From NCBI RefSeq assembly GCF_907164915.1, contig NC_061868.1, forward strand, positions 47,429,689-47,493,688: a stretch of 64,000 bases of DNA, given 5' to 3'. Source of the DNA: Impatiens glandulifera (lineage: Eukaryota; Streptophyta; Magnoliopsida; Ericales; Balsaminaceae). Position numbers and translations under genes: made by a program. Below, piece by piece: positions 10,865-24,867 of the stretch; the stretch's first letter is position 1; every line of letters begins with the position of its first letter. The notes beneath the pieces were generated by a model that was not told the DNA's origin, made no database searches, and saw nothing but the letters and a program-made list of their open reading frames with translations.

Positions 10865-11374
10865 TCTCTATATATATAATGATGCTTAATTTTTAAAGTG
10901 TCCGGATTGCCGGGTCGAGAGCTGTGGTTAATTTAGATATATGTGAGAGTAAATGGATACTTGGGTCGGATTGTGGGTTGACTCGCTCATAAACTTAAAA
11001 CGGTTAAAAATAAAATTAAAAATGTTATAGATATGGTTCGAACTTACAACCTAACAGAACAAGTACAACTTTTTAACCACCTAGGCTAATAACACTTTAT
11101 ATTTTAAATTCAACCAAAAATTTGATAAACGCGTGACATTTTAACAATATAAGTTCAACTTTTTAACTAACTAATCTCTATATATATAATGATGCTTAAT
11201 TTTTAAAGTTTCCGGATTGCCGAGTCGAGAGCTGTGGTTAATTTGGATATATGTGAAAGTAAATGGATACTTGGGTCGGATTGTGGGTTGACCCGCCCAT
11301 AAAATTTTTACCGTAATATTTTTTTCACAATTTTTTATATTATTATTCGTGCAAATGCACGAGATACATGCTAG
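10865..11374 (+). mobile_element. Non-autonomous Helitron with two 5' ends
   Basis: A 5' terminus TCTCTATATATATAATGATG occurs at 10865 and again at 11175. A single 3' terminus is present: hairpin CGTGCAAATGCACG at 11348-11361, nine bases, then CTAG at 11371-11374. The element is flanked by A on the left and T on the right, the A/T target dinucleotide typical of Helitrons. The two 5' modules share TCCGGATTGCCGGGTCGAGA, GAGCTGTGGTTAAT and GGGTCGGATTGTGGGTTGA. The upstream module has no own 3' hairpin. No Rep/helicase frame exists, so it depends on a partner in trans. Confidence 0.75.
11033..11093 (-). repeat. tRNA-like segment inside the Helitron
   Basis: The minus strand reads TAGCCTAGGTGG, a good A-box, followed about 30 bases later by GTAAGTTCGAACC, a good B-box. 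The segment resembles the D-arm and T-arm halves of a tRNA but not a complete, foldable tRNA gene. The same module recurs in the Helitron at 24337-25080. Confidence 0.6.
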
Positions 11375-12293
<919 letters not shown>

Positions 12294-12402
12294 ATTAAAT
12301 CATTTAATTTATCATATAAGATAAATTAATAGATAAATTCTTATAGACTCTCATGACTCACCGGAGAGTCCTTTGTAAGTATAATGAGATAGTTTTTTTT
12401 AC

Positions 12403-12545
12403 TTCACTAAGGTATCCCCGGTGGTAAGAGTCGACTTAAGAGACCAAAATGTCACGGGTTTAATTTCATCTAGAAGCACTTTGAGTTTAAGCGGGGACAT
12501 GATTGTGGGGTGCCATGCTATTTCTCCTTTATTTCCAAAAAAATA
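12403..12545 (+). mobile_element. tRNA-derived SINE-like element
   Basis: A weak A-box-like GTGGTAAGAGTC near 12421 and a B-box-like GTCACGGGTTTAATTTC near 12451 are separated by about 20 bases. A non-tRNA body (TTTGAGTTTAAGCGGGGACA, TGTGGGGTGCCATGC) and an A-rich tail follow. This arrangement matches plant SINEs. Target-site duplications were not resolved. Confidence 0.55.
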
Positions 12546-15500
12546 AAATGAGTTAGTTTTTTTTATCACAAATATTGATAATCTTTTTAAAGATGTTTAC
12601 ATTAACTATTTTTTTTTATGAGTTATATCGTTTATTTTCGATTTTTATGATTAATTAAATTAATGAAATAAGTATCATCATGCTAAAAAGAAGAAAAAAA
12701 AACAAAAACTATAACCAACATAAAAGTAACCCTAAACTCTCCACGAAGAAATTAGTAACGACAGATATGAAGGTTGAAACTAAGAAAGTACCAAAATATA
12801 TTAATTCTCCACTTGCCAATTCAATTTATTGTTTTTTAACTGGTCAATAAGGGCATGCTATTGAAAAGTAGGTATTTTCCCAAAAGGCCATTTATAGCTT
12901 TAGTTTGTTAAACAAACCTCACTATTTTTTTTATAGGAAGTTTCAATGAAACTTTCATCAATAACCCCTTGCTTAATTAGTTGCTCATGGTATTGTATGA
13001 TCGATTTCCTATACGTGATCATGATTAATTCAATGATTTAGGTTTGGGTGGTGGTTGACGTGTTACACATAATCAATAGTTTCAATCAGGAACGGAGCAA
13101 AAAAATTAAAGTTAAAAGGAACTTGAACTTTATGTAAGACAAAATTTCAAAAAAATATATGCCATGGAGAAAATTAAACTCAAAACAAAGTACTCCATTT
13201 ATCTTAGACATTCATATTTTAAATTCCACAATTTAGAGCTCTTTATTGTTAATGTTATAAATAATGAGATAGTTAAATTAATGACATTGATATTTTATTA
13301 TTTATTTATAAATGTAATATAAATTGTAAATTTACGATGTTTGAAATCGTTAACACAAAATCTCGTTTGGTATAACTTTAACAATAAGAAACGAACAAGG
13401 ATAAAATCTCGGCCCCAAATAAGGAGCTCAAATTGCACCATTCGATAATTTATCTTACAAACCACTGTACCAACTAATACATAATTGTTATTATTTTTAA
13501 TATATATATAAATTTGGTATGTAATAAAAAAAATTAGCTGGGCACATTCCTCAAATAAATCAGTTCTTAGTTCTATATTTGCATCTAGCCTAATTAAATT
13601 TACTTGGTTTGCAAGAATGAATAGGTGTGTTTAATTAATTAATTATATATATTTGACTTTTGTGTGATGGGAACAGAAATGTACTTGAAAGATTGTGGAA
13701 TGACTTAGACTAATATAATATCTCTTCTCCTTTACAAAATAGTATATATGCTAATGAAAATACTATTTCACATGTAATGTTCCATAATATAGACTTTGAA
13801 ATATTGACCAGGAAATTAATCATCAACAAATTCATTTCTATTTTTATCAAAATTAACCATTTTTCCAATTTCCACGCGTTTTGTCTAAAATAATTACTAA
13901 CTAGTTACAAAATTCAACTTTATATTATTTATGCCAAAATTATATTACAATGAAACGAAACTTAATTTGTTAAAATAATTATAATTTGGTGTTATTTGTG
14001 TCATAATCTAATATTTTAGCTACTAAAATATTTTTATTGAAAAAATATATATTAATTAAGAAAACTATTAGCATTAATTTAGTAGAAGTAAACAATTTAA
14101 ATTTCAAACTAACAAGAGTTGACACTGTCAAGGAGCTACAAGTCAACAATAATAGGTTTTAATATTGGGTCTAGGGTTAGGTATAAAGAACATATGTACC
14201 TTAAATTGGAAGAACATTCTGTAATTATGTTTCCCAATATAGTTTATATAATATTTTTTTTTTTCAAAATTCTCAGTTTCCACGATTCTCTATTTCAAAT
14301 TTAAATGTACTAAACAATTGCTCTCAAACAAAATAATCCTACAAATAAACCCCACATGACAAGATGCCTACACTAACCTAAATAAGGTTAAATATTGTAT
14401 TAGATTATTATTGATCAAAAACATACAAATTGAAGTGATATATCATTATTGATTAGTGTTAATGGGTGTAAAATGACTAGGCATACTAGTTAACAAAATA
14501 AAAAGACAACCCTAAGAGATTTCAACACTAAAAATGGCAGCACGTTCATTCGTCAAACATTTTGCTTAGTGAAAATTCTACATTCCTGACTTTATTAGTG
14601 GAAGTCTGAAATGTTTCAAAATTCTCATCATCCTCTTGAATCAGCTATTGATAATTGTCCCCGGTAAGCAGTATCTAGTTAACTAATTAGACAATAGCCC
14701 ATTAACATATTACTAAGTCAAATAAGCTAGACCTAACCAAAGTAGAATGATTGACTCATCTTTGATGCTATATATGAACATTACCTAGGACTAGGGCAAT
14801 AATTCTGATTGGTAAAGGCTCACCCACATGAACGTCGGGATCATATCTCACATCGTTAAATTTGTAAAATCCATAAGTAAACCTCATTTTAAGAATTACC
14901 ACGGGTTACAACTCCGTCGGTATGTATCTTTTCTAATTCCCTTCCAAACTTCTAATGAGGTGCGACAATATTCAAGGACGGACCTAGAATTTATAGTTAG
15001 AGTGCGCTTGAAAAAGTTTTAAGGTAAACTTTAAAAAATAACGAGAAAAATTTAGATAAAAGTAAGTTTAACATTTTTTTAATAATTATATAAATAAATA
15101 GTGAATTATATTAAAATTTTAAAAAAATTTAGAGGGTGATTTCACATTTTTATAGAAATACAGAAATAAAATAAAATAATTTTAGTTTTTAATTTTGTTG
15201 AGGTGGACTATAAACAATATTAATTTATTGCATTAAATCTTTAACTTATGGTAAATCAGGTTTTAATGACAGTTAATTTCTTGTTAAAGTAATTTTTTTT
15301 TAGTCATTTTCCAAAAAAAATCTCATTATTATTTAGAACTTAACAGTAATTCAAAAGGGACACAACCTATTATTATTTTTTTTTAAAGTTTATTTTATCA
15401 TAGAAGAATGTCTGATTTATCATTTTTTTTAAATATGCTTAATTATTATCTTAACATGTACACTAATTAACCCACCAATCTCTTATTTCAATCTGATTCT

Positions 15501-16083
15501 TAAATCATGTCATTTATTTGGAAATTTACTCAATACCTTAAAAAACTAATTATTCAATTACCTATTAATTTCTAACCAAAGATATCCATTCTTTCAATAT
15601 ATGCTATTAATATGCAGGTATTCAAATTTAATAATTAAAAATAATTTGCAAGATGATCCACTCAATAAAACTGATTCAAAATTCTCTTTAGATTGATCGA
15701 GGTGGGATCAGGCTAATAGAGTTGTGTTTATTATAAAAAGATTACTAGTATAATAAATTACAATGAAAAATCATTCAAGCTCAATCATAAAATGTAAGAA
15801 CTCATCTTTTACAATAATTATTGACTTTATTTAAAAATACACTTGGCCAGATTTCTAGTACATTTGCAAAAATTATTAGAATGATTACACTTACAAATTG
15901 AGGTAATATATTAGACTTAAATAGTCTAAAACATTTTCAAAGAAACCAGTACATGCATGTTTATGACCACTATGTATATGAGTTTCAACAAACAAACTAA
16001 AGTGTTTATGACCATAGCGCATTCGAGTTTCAAGTAGATACGACAATATGAGAACAACTCGAGAAACCATTACAATAGGCAAT
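12546..16083. other. Gene-free spacer with old repeat fragments
   Basis: No gene found. Segment 13220-13400 (CAATTTAGAGCTCTTT ... TTTGAAATCGTTAA ... GGTATAAC) shares words in the same order with 28220-28310. Segment about 14970-15140 (GGACGGACCTAGAATTTATA onwards) has a diverged relative at about 19594-19790. Both look like eroded transposons. Confidence 0.5.
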
Positions 16084-17686
16084 TTAGGCTTTTAGAGGAT
16101 AAAGACGAATTGGGAGGCCACCTTCTGGGACGGGCATAGGATCCACGATGATCTTATCATCGACAATAACTTTTTCCCACTTGTATCTCGTGACTAGGTT
16201 GTGCATGAAGGCGAGGATCTCCAACCTCGCGTACTCTTTACCGGGACACATCCGTGGCCCCCCTCCAAAGGGCACGTAAGTGTATGGTGTCGGTCCACTA
16301 CCTTCGTACCTCAATGGGTTGAAAGTATCTGGCTCGGGGTAATATTTAGGGTTTCTATGAGTCGAGTGTGCACTCCAATAGAGCTTCCATCCCTTTGGAA
16401 TGGAGAAACCGGAGTAAGTGAAATCAACTATGGCTTGACGGAAAGCACCTTGAAGGGGAGGGTTAAGTCTCAACACCTCGCATGCCACATTCCATGAATA
16501 TTTCATCTTTTGAATATCATCCCAATTCAACAGTTCTCCCGGTGCCTTAGATTTCGCTATCTCCATTTGTTCTGTTGAGTTAAAAATAATTCAATTTCAA
16601 TCATTTAACAAACAATCGTAGACATTTATTTAAGATTGATTGATTTACCTCTAAAAACCTCGGTATAGACCTCGGGCAACTCAGCGAGATATTTTATGAT
16701 GAAGGTTATTGTTATACTAGCGGTGTCGTGTCCTCCAACCAACAATCCCAAAATCTTATCGGCAACATCCATCTCTTGCATGAAGTTTCCATCGTCGTCG
16801 GCCGTCAACAACATGTGCGACAATATGTCTTGAGTAGGTGACGCCTTGTTCTCGGCTAAGTCGATCTTCCTTTGCTTGATAACGGCTCTAAGATCCCTTC
16901 GAATTTGATTGGAGGCCTTAATGGCCTTGTTGAAAGGCGTCCCGGGGATGTCTATGGGGACAGAAAAGATCCCCGAGGCGAGGAGGTTGAAGGGCTCAGA
17001 GAACTTAGCGACTTGATCGGGATCCTCAACGCTGATGAATAGGCGACACGCGAGCCAAAATGTGTACATCTTGGCAAGTGGAAACACGGTGACCTCATCG
17101 CGGTTAGCCCAGTCAGATTCAAGGTGGCGACGGGAGATGGAGTCCATTATTCCAATGTAACGGTGGAGGGCCTCCGCCCTTAGAACATGCGGGAGGAGCT
17201 TCCTCATTTTCTTCATCTCCTCGTTCGACGAAGTTTGAGTTGACGATGGAAATATCTATACGAAAACCATTTATTTTATTAGATATAATCCGAATTCAAA
17301 TGAAATATTATTAGTGATTAGTCAAGTTAATTATTAACCTTGTCAATAGACGCGGGCCACCAAGCGGTGACGAGTTTGTTCTCATTCGAGAACATAAACT
17401 TATTGCCCGCAGCTCCACAAAGGACGACGGTATGCGCCCCGAAGAGTGAAGTTTTAAAGGCATGAGGGGAGAACTTTGCCATTCTCTCTTGTATAAACTC
17501 TTGAGGGTTTCCATTCCATCCTTTCTTGAGATATTCCAAACTCTCGCCAAAGATTGGCCATCCGGTGGTCCCGGGTGGTAAGGAACCGGCATCGGACTTC
17601 GACCTCATGAAGAGCCTAACCGTAAGGGCGGTGGCTATGAGGACACATACTAGGGGGAGGACGTCGGAGAGGAGAGAAAATTCCAT
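16084..17686 (-). CDS. Cytochrome P450, CYP716 family (probable triterpene oxidase)
   Basis: Three exons, 17686-17339, 17255-16649 and 16571-16084, join in frame (phases 0 and 1, GT-AG introns) into a complete 480-residue protein, the usual CYP716 length. An N-terminal membrane anchor (about residues 5-25) precedes the PPG hinge. Visible motifs are the I-helix GGHDTAS (about 290-296), the K-helix EVLR (350-353) and the heme loop [11 protein letters not shown] with the cysteine ligand at about 427. Conserved family blocks such as [27 protein letters not shown] and [11 protein letters not shown] place it in CYP716, with CYP716A most likely. Known CYP716A members sit on the ER and oxidise beta-amyrin, alpha-amyrin or lupeol, usually at C-28. 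The exact substrate here is inference. No other triterpene gene lies in the window. Confidence 0.93.
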
Positions 17687-17748
17687 TGTTGGAACTTGAT
17701 GAATTAAGAAAGAAGAGTGTGTGTTTTGAAATGAATGGTTGATGGTCC

Positions 17749-17757
17749 ATATATATA
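17749..17757 (-). promoter_or_regulatory. TATA box of the P450 gene
   Basis: The minus strand reads CACTATATATATGG, about 65 bases upstream of the start codon at 17686, a normal TATA-to-ATG distance for a short plant leader. Confidence 0.6.
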
Positions 17758-17807
17758 GTGGTTGTCAATTTTTAATAAATATGTAGCTAGATACTATTGT
17801 TACATTT

Positions 17808-17928
17808 GAAAACCCTTTTATTTTAGTTAGAAAAAAAGCTATTTATATTTATGTATTTTAAAATAGTTTACCTATACAAAAAGAAAAAGAAAAAGAAAAA
17901 AAAAAAAGTGTTTCAAATTAAAGGGTCA
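17808..17928. repeat. Dispersed repeat, copy B
   Basis: Same order of words as 797-950: TTTTATTTTAGTTAGAAA, TTTATATTTATGTATTTTAA, ATAGTTTACCTATACAAA and GTGTTTCAAATTAAAGGGTC. The purine tract here is shorter (AAAAAG units). It lies directly upstream of the P450 core promoter. Confidence 0.7.
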
Positions 17929-20900
17929 TACACACATGAATATGAATATATGATACCCACCTACTATTGATGCCTTTCATAAATGAATAAAGACCAGAGG
18001 ACTATTGATATTTTAAACTTACTCTTCAACTTCCCTGCACCTAATGTCAGTTTGAACCCTAATTAAATAACCTAGACACTAGATACTTATCATATAAGAA
18101 ATAAAACAAGTTTAAGTTATGACAAAATAAATACTATTTAAAATGGTACAAATGTTTTTTATAAAGAAAAAAAGGTTCATAAAATAAAAAACAGTTAGAC
18201 GGAAAAATGTCTTACTAAGAATAGAAAAGGTAATTTTTTATGTTTTTAAAAAGTTCTGAAAATAATCTTTTAATACGGCAGACGAAATGATTAACAATTA
18301 GATATTTTTACACTTCTGTCATTAGGGGTCAATAATAAAATAATGGCAACACAATTTTTTTTGGGTAGATATTTGTTAATTGGTATTGCCCAAATTTTGT
18401 TGATCGGCATTAAATTGGTCATTTTTTATTTTATTTTTTATAAACAGAAACAAAACTATTCAGAGGATGCAACGGGTTATTAATTCCTCCTCTTGAAAAG
18501 AATATCATAAATAAGCTCAAATATATTCGGAAATATTCTATTTAGACATAAATTTGTCAAAATATGTCCTATTTATCGAATTAACGATAAAATTAACATT
18601 ATTAAATTTTGATTTATTATTATTATTACCACCTAAACTCAAACAAAAAAGTTGACCCTAGAACCGCCGTATGAAGACATTACATAAATCACAAAATATG
18701 GATACAACAATTTATCTGTATGAATAAATAAATTGAGTAACAGGCTAAAATTGTTCTTAAAATAGCTTATAAGAAGTAGAAGAGTAACAAACTGGTACAC
18801 TAATCTAGTTAGACAGAAGGAACACCATTAAATTTTGATTTAGATGTATTTAATATATTTTAACTTAATCATATAATTCACATTTTAATTATAATTAAAA
18901 ATAAAGAAAATTGAAGTTACCAAAAATGATATCAAGGGACACTAATCATTGAAAAACTTTTTTGAGTCCGAACATAATATAGCTCTTTTATCTGATATGT
19001 ACCAAAATGTTATTTTATTGATGTATTTGAGAATTACAAATTAAGAAGCAAATGTAAGAAAAAATAAAACAGAAACATATATAGGAGAAAATGAAAACAA
19101 AACAAAAACATGTAGCTACCAAGATAATAACATCGACTTCAAATTTATGGTAGGTACGTAAACTAAAACAATTTGAATGGTTGTTTTTTATCACAAAAAA
19201 TACGATTGATAAGCAAAACAATTTATTGGTTAAACATTAATCATTAAAATATTAATTTATAGTATAATTACAAAATCTTTCCACTAATTGAATAGGGAGA
19301 ACAAAAAACTTAAGATAAGCTTTATACGTACAAATCAATAAGGAATAAACAAACAAAACTGCAAGCAACTCAATTTTATATTTCATTTTTAATATGAAAA
19401 TCTCTTAAATTTATCTTATGAATAATAGTATAAATCGTTTTGAACTTATTTTGGATAATGTGAAATCAATATTCAAGTTTGTTGTTCTCTTTTGAAAACA
19501 AAAAAAAAATGGTCCAAGTAAGAGTGCAGATTTTATATATATAACTATTTATGAAATAACTTGCGACCAAAATTGAACTAAAAAGTTATTAGTAGGGACG
19601 ACCCAAGATTTAAGTTTGAGTGGGTTTGAAAAAATTTCAGAGTGAGTTTAAAAAAATAACGAGAAAATTTTGATTATAACGAGTGGATAAAGGTAAGTTT
19701 TAATATTTTCTTAATAATTATATAAACAAACAGTTAATTATATTGAAATTTTTTAAGAAATTAGTGGGTATTGTCAAATTTGAACCGTAAATTTTGTTTT
19801 TCGGAGTAGACAAAACTCTAGTTACTAGACAAATACAATTTGAAATAAACCCCAAGCAATGCCCATAAAGTCTTATGTCTTTCTGTACCAATTCAATCGG
19901 CGATTAAAGACCATTCTTTCTGTAATACTTAAAATTTAACAAAAAGATAAATGGAATTTTAATATAGCAAAAATCCGAAACTTTTTAATTGTTTGACAAT
20001 AAAAGATTGTAAGTAGTGATAATTTTGAAAGGTTGATCCTCAATTTCCTTTTGGAGATAAAAACAAATGAATTCACTCTATGTGTAGATATATTAATCTT
20101 TTTTACAAACTCAATAATTCAATTATTTTAATTTAATTATAATAACATGTACCAATAGGCGGTAAAGACTCGGAACTAAATGATAAATTACCAAAATTTA
20201 TAACTCAAAGTCATTCTAACATAAATATATAATATCAATTAATTAAAATATTTTCTCTCCCTCCAATCAAAAATAAATCTAAAAAAAAATTGATAAGTCA
20301 TTTCTCCTAGACCCTTGGATCATTGTTTTTTTTTTCATCACTCACATGTGTGGTTGGTGTTGCATTTTCTTCTTAACATTACTTTTTAGTCGGATTATTT
20401 TTTATTATTATTTTGGAGTCTAAAACAAATTTTTAATCGTTGGTGGGTCGTTTATTGTTCATACAATTCGATTAAGATGATGGTAATCATTTCACAAGCA
20501 AATACTCGTCATTCTCTTAGAGGCAAAGAAGACAAAAATAATTAAATTTGAAGTTTTTTTTATTAATTTTTTAATAAGAAGTTATTGGATTTAATATTAC
20601 ATATAGAGACACTCTTACAAGTATTCTTTTAAAATTTGTATAAATTTTTCATTATTTGAATCATATGTGTAGATGATCTATTATAATTTGGCATAACCTT
20701 TTTCGGTGATGTTTACCAACAATTGGCTAAATTTTAACTGTCGCTCAAACTATTTAGTAGAGATTCTTATTTTCGATATTATTCAATTAATTCGTTCGGT
20801 TTTGCTTTACTTCATAAGTCACCATTCAAAACTCAATAGAAGTTGTCTGGCATGTAATTCTCAACAAATTGCACGATTGTTGTTGAATATTTTTTATTAT

Positions 20901-22250
20901 AAATTGTTCATACAATTAGATATCTAGATTATCAATTGTTTATCTTATTTTGTATTATTTATTAAATGATTTTTTATTTGTAACTTTAAATTAAATTTAA
21001 TGAAAATTAATTTTTTATAAAAAAAATCTAATTAAAATAAATAATAAAACAATATTTATAATTCTCTATATAAAAATTAGTAATAATTTACGCGGACACG
21101 CGTATTGACGAACATAATTTGAAATTCTCACAAACAATATCGAATATGAATGAATAAATCAGCAAAGACAATTCTTTCTTCCAAACCGGTCCCACCAAGG
21201 CCACCACATTTGACTTGAAGACTTGAAGTTTGCACATTCTCAAAGTAGAAAAACACCTAAGGGCAATGTTCGAATTTAAGTTTTTTTTTTAAAAAATGGT
21301 AATATTGACAATGATTTTGAAGAACAATATTTGTTTTTTTAATAAAAATGTTCGTATTTTAGTATTTTAGTTAATAATTGAGGAATATGATGAATAAAAT
21401 AAATAGTGAAATTATATTTAATTAGTTTGTGTTATTTAAATAATTCGAACTGAACTCAGTGTTTTTTCAATTCATGTTAATTATTAAAGAAAATTTAATA
21501 GTGTTAATATAAAATGATAAAATAGAAAAAGTTATTTTAAAATAAAATGGAGAGTGAAATGATGTTGTTTGATTATGTTAGTTGCTTAAATAACCCAACC
21601 AAACAAAAAAACTCTTAAATGGACAATAACATGAAAATGACCAATCTGCCATCCATGTTCTTCACTAACACAATTTTTAAAAATCGTGAAAAATTATTAT
21701 TAGATCTCATTATTTTCTTAAACGTCAAATTAATTAACATTTTTTAATTATTTAATTAATTACCATTAGTTGTAAATTGAAATAGTAAAAACAAAACTTG
21801 TATTATTGATTCATGGGTTGAGTGCGGTTGTTTAAGCTTAAAATTAAAAGTCAAAAAGTGGGTTTTCTTTAGTACAAAAGAAAATAAAAGAAAATAAAAA
21901 GGAAAAATAAAGAAAAAAAAACGATGAAGTGTATAATATGGAGTCCACACAGTTAAAGGGTAACTTTTAGATGGGTCATGTAGACATTATTGGAAGTCAA
22001 TGAATTAAGAAGACTTCTTAAGTTTGAATAATAAGTTTTCAAGTATATATATTTCACGGAAGAAATTTGAAAATTAAATTAATCAATGAAATAAGTTATA
22101 TATCTTACTAAAATATGTGTGAATTTGTTTGATTTTTAATGATTTTTTTTATAATAAATAATAATTTAAATTCCAAAAACATATAAGGGAAATTAAACTA
22201 TTTAGTATAATTAATATAATAAATTAAACATTTATCTTCATAAGGGGTTG
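17929..22250. other. Gene-free AT-rich spacer
   Basis: No supported gene. Short open frames, for example at 20706-20927, have no recognisable domain and the composition of the surrounding spacer. The diverged repeat at about 19594-19790 matches 14970-15140. Confidence 0.5.
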
Positions 22251-22254
22251 TGTA

Positions 22255-22345
22255 CTTACTAGTAGAAAAAGAGGTATCAGTGAGGACGAAAACCGTTACT
22301 GAAAATATCGTTACTGATAAGTACTGTATCGAAAATTTTAATAAA
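22255..22345. mobile_element. Possible CACTA-type terminal fragment
   Basis: ACTTACTAGTAGAAAAAGAG is followed by GACGAAAACCGTTACTGA and ATATCGTTACTGATAAG, resembling the CACTACTAGAAAA terminus and the GACGAAAACCGTTACTGA-type subterminal repeats of plant CACTA elements. The partner terminus was not located, although related TACCGAAA words occur near 22710-22770. Confidence 0.35.
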
Positions 22346-22653
22346 AAAAAATTATAACTTTACCATATATATACAATTATTTCAGTAACATAGATAATTG
22401 AGTAACATACCAAATATAAATAATATATCACAGTTTTGGTATGACATCCTATATACAAAATAATATTCAAGTTAAAATAATTATATTAATTTTTAAAAGT
22501 TAAGCTTTTCTAGTTAAATTAAAATCGAATATGTTTAAAGAATAAAATAATTTATTAAAATTATAGAGAAATAATATATACTTTTAAAGTTGAATTTTAA
22601 TTTTTTAGAAAATAAAATAAATTTATTAAGATTTAGAATTGGTTGTGAGTTTA

Positions 22654-22700
<47 letters not shown>

Positions 22701-23344
22701 GTTTATAAATACTATACCGAAATCGATATTTTCAATATTTTACGATAAAGTATTTTTAATATACCGAAAATATTAAAAATTTTCCTACTCTAATACAAAT
22801 AGTTGGCTCTCAAAATGCAATTAACTAACATTATATTATTCAAATAAGTATATAATTAAATTTAATATTAAACTAAAATAATGATTAATCTTTCAAATTT
22901 ATGCATGATACTTTATTTTTAATAATATATAGTTAACTTAGAAATTGTTACAATTAAATTATTTAAAATTAAAATATTATAGTAAGGAAAATATATTAAT
23001 AATAGTCCATGCAAACAAAAATTATGTCAAATGTCTATTCTGAAAATTTATCAAAATATTATTAATATTGTATAAATTAAAATTTATCATATATTATTTC
23101 ACCTACATTTAAATTCAAGTAATAAAAAAATCTGACTTAAATCTAATTTTGTGAAGTTACCATTCAATTGTCATATGATTTAGAACAGGGATTATGAAAG
23201 AAAACATAGTTGTTATTCTTTTATAAATAATTCAATGACACAAGTGAATATTTTAGTTTTTTTTTTTTTTTTTATATTTGAGGAGATGACCCTCAAAAAT
23301 GTCTTAAATGCGGAAAGTGCAGAGTTTAAAAAAAAAACCCGCTG

Positions 23345-23600
23345 GTGACCCCTTTTACTGTTTTTGGACGAAAATGCCTTTTATTTTTTTATTTTTCAAA
23401 AAATTTTAATTATGAATTTTTTTTGGACGAAAATGCCCCAGTTGCGTCACGTAATCGCGAGACGAAAAAAATTGAAAAAAAAGAATTTCGGTTGCGTCAC
23501 GCAACTTCAGTTGCGTTACGCAAGGATATAATTGTTATTAAAAAAAGATGGTCACCAACGCTATTTAATTTATGCTCCTACACTATCAGTTATTAGGCCT
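23345..23600. repeat. Repeat with palindromic TTGCGT-ACGCAA motifs
   Basis: GGACGAAAATGCC occurs twice (about 23367 and 23426). The words GTTGCGTCACG, GTTGCGTCACGCAAC and GTTGCGTTACGCAA follow at about 23440-23522, the second being a perfect inverted repeat around one base. The CpG-rich words contrast with the AT-rich flanks. An open frame across it (23345-23596) shows no protein features. The element type is unknown. Confidence 0.5.
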
Positions 23601-24575
23601 ATCAGTGGGGTCGTTTCCCCAAATTTCCCGTTTAAGGAAATGCCTCATGCTATTTTTTTTTTTGAAATAATATTATTTTTATCCTTAAAAAATGATTTAC
23701 ATTTTTTCTAAAATTTGTTTACATAGAAATGATATATATTTTATTCTAACATTTTGAAAGGTTAATTTGTATTATGTTTATATTGATTATTGATCTTTTG
23801 ACTACTAATATTGACAATTAATAATAGTTGTTGTGACCTACATTTTCTATCTGTTTCCTATACTTTTCTTATTCATTGCATTGCCACTTCCATAATGCCC
23901 CACTAACCTTTAATGTCAACCAATTGTAGCATTATGTCTTTTATGATATTATTTGTGTAGAACGAGAGATATATCATCATGATGCCAATTTTGGGCATTA
24001 GTTATGACGTTATAATGATAATTATCACTAGTTGGATAATCTATATATTGCGTCATTGGTTAAGATTTAATGGGATTGACTAAACGAGGTCTTTGAGTTA
24101 TGATTCTCAATTGTTGTAAATAAATTTGTTTACAAAAATTAATATTTGTTATGATTTTTTTTTAAAATATATAACTCTTGAGTTAGTTTAAATGTTAAGA
24201 ATTGTAAAAAAAAAACCTAAAAATTACAAGTTTGATTTACATCCAAATTGTGTTCATTTAAAATTGGAATAACTAGGGGAGTGAAAAATTGTAGGGGCAG
24301 CAAAATGATGTGAAAATTGACATGTCATTATAGAAACTAGCATTTAGCCAGTGCATTTGCACGAATAATAATATAAAAACCGTGAAAAAAATTACGGATA
24401 ACATTTTTTATTTTATTTTTAACCGTTTTAAGTTTATGGGTGAGTCAACCCAGAATCCGACACAAGTATTCATTTACTCAACATCATTATATATTAGTTA
24501 TTTAAAAAGTTGAACTTATATTAATATTAAAACGTTCCGCGTTTACCAAATTTGGTGTTAAATTTAAAATATAAA

Positions 24576-24640
24576 GTCTTTGTAGCCTAGTTGGTTAAAG
24601 AGTTGTACTTGTTTTGTTAGGTTGCAAATTCGAAACATAC
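24576..24640 (+). repeat. tRNA-like segment in Helitron, unit 1
   Basis: GTCTTTGTAGCCTAGTTGG (A-box TAGCCTAGTTGG) and GGTTGCAAATTCGAAAC (B-box-like) lie at tRNA-like spacing, antisense to the Helitron. A full cloverleaf is not obvious, so it is not called a tRNA gene. Confidence 0.55.
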
Positions 24641-24867
24641 CTCTAGCAATTTTAATTTTATTTTTAACCGTTTTAAATTTAAAAACGGGTCAACCCACAA
24701 TCCGACCCAAGTATCCAAATTAACCACAGCTCTCGACCCGGCAATCCGGACACTTTAAAAATTAAGCATCATTATATATATAGAGATTAGTTAGTTAAAA
24801 AGTTGAACTTATATAAATATTAAAACGCCCCGCGTTTATCAAATTTGGTGTTGATTTTAAAATATAA

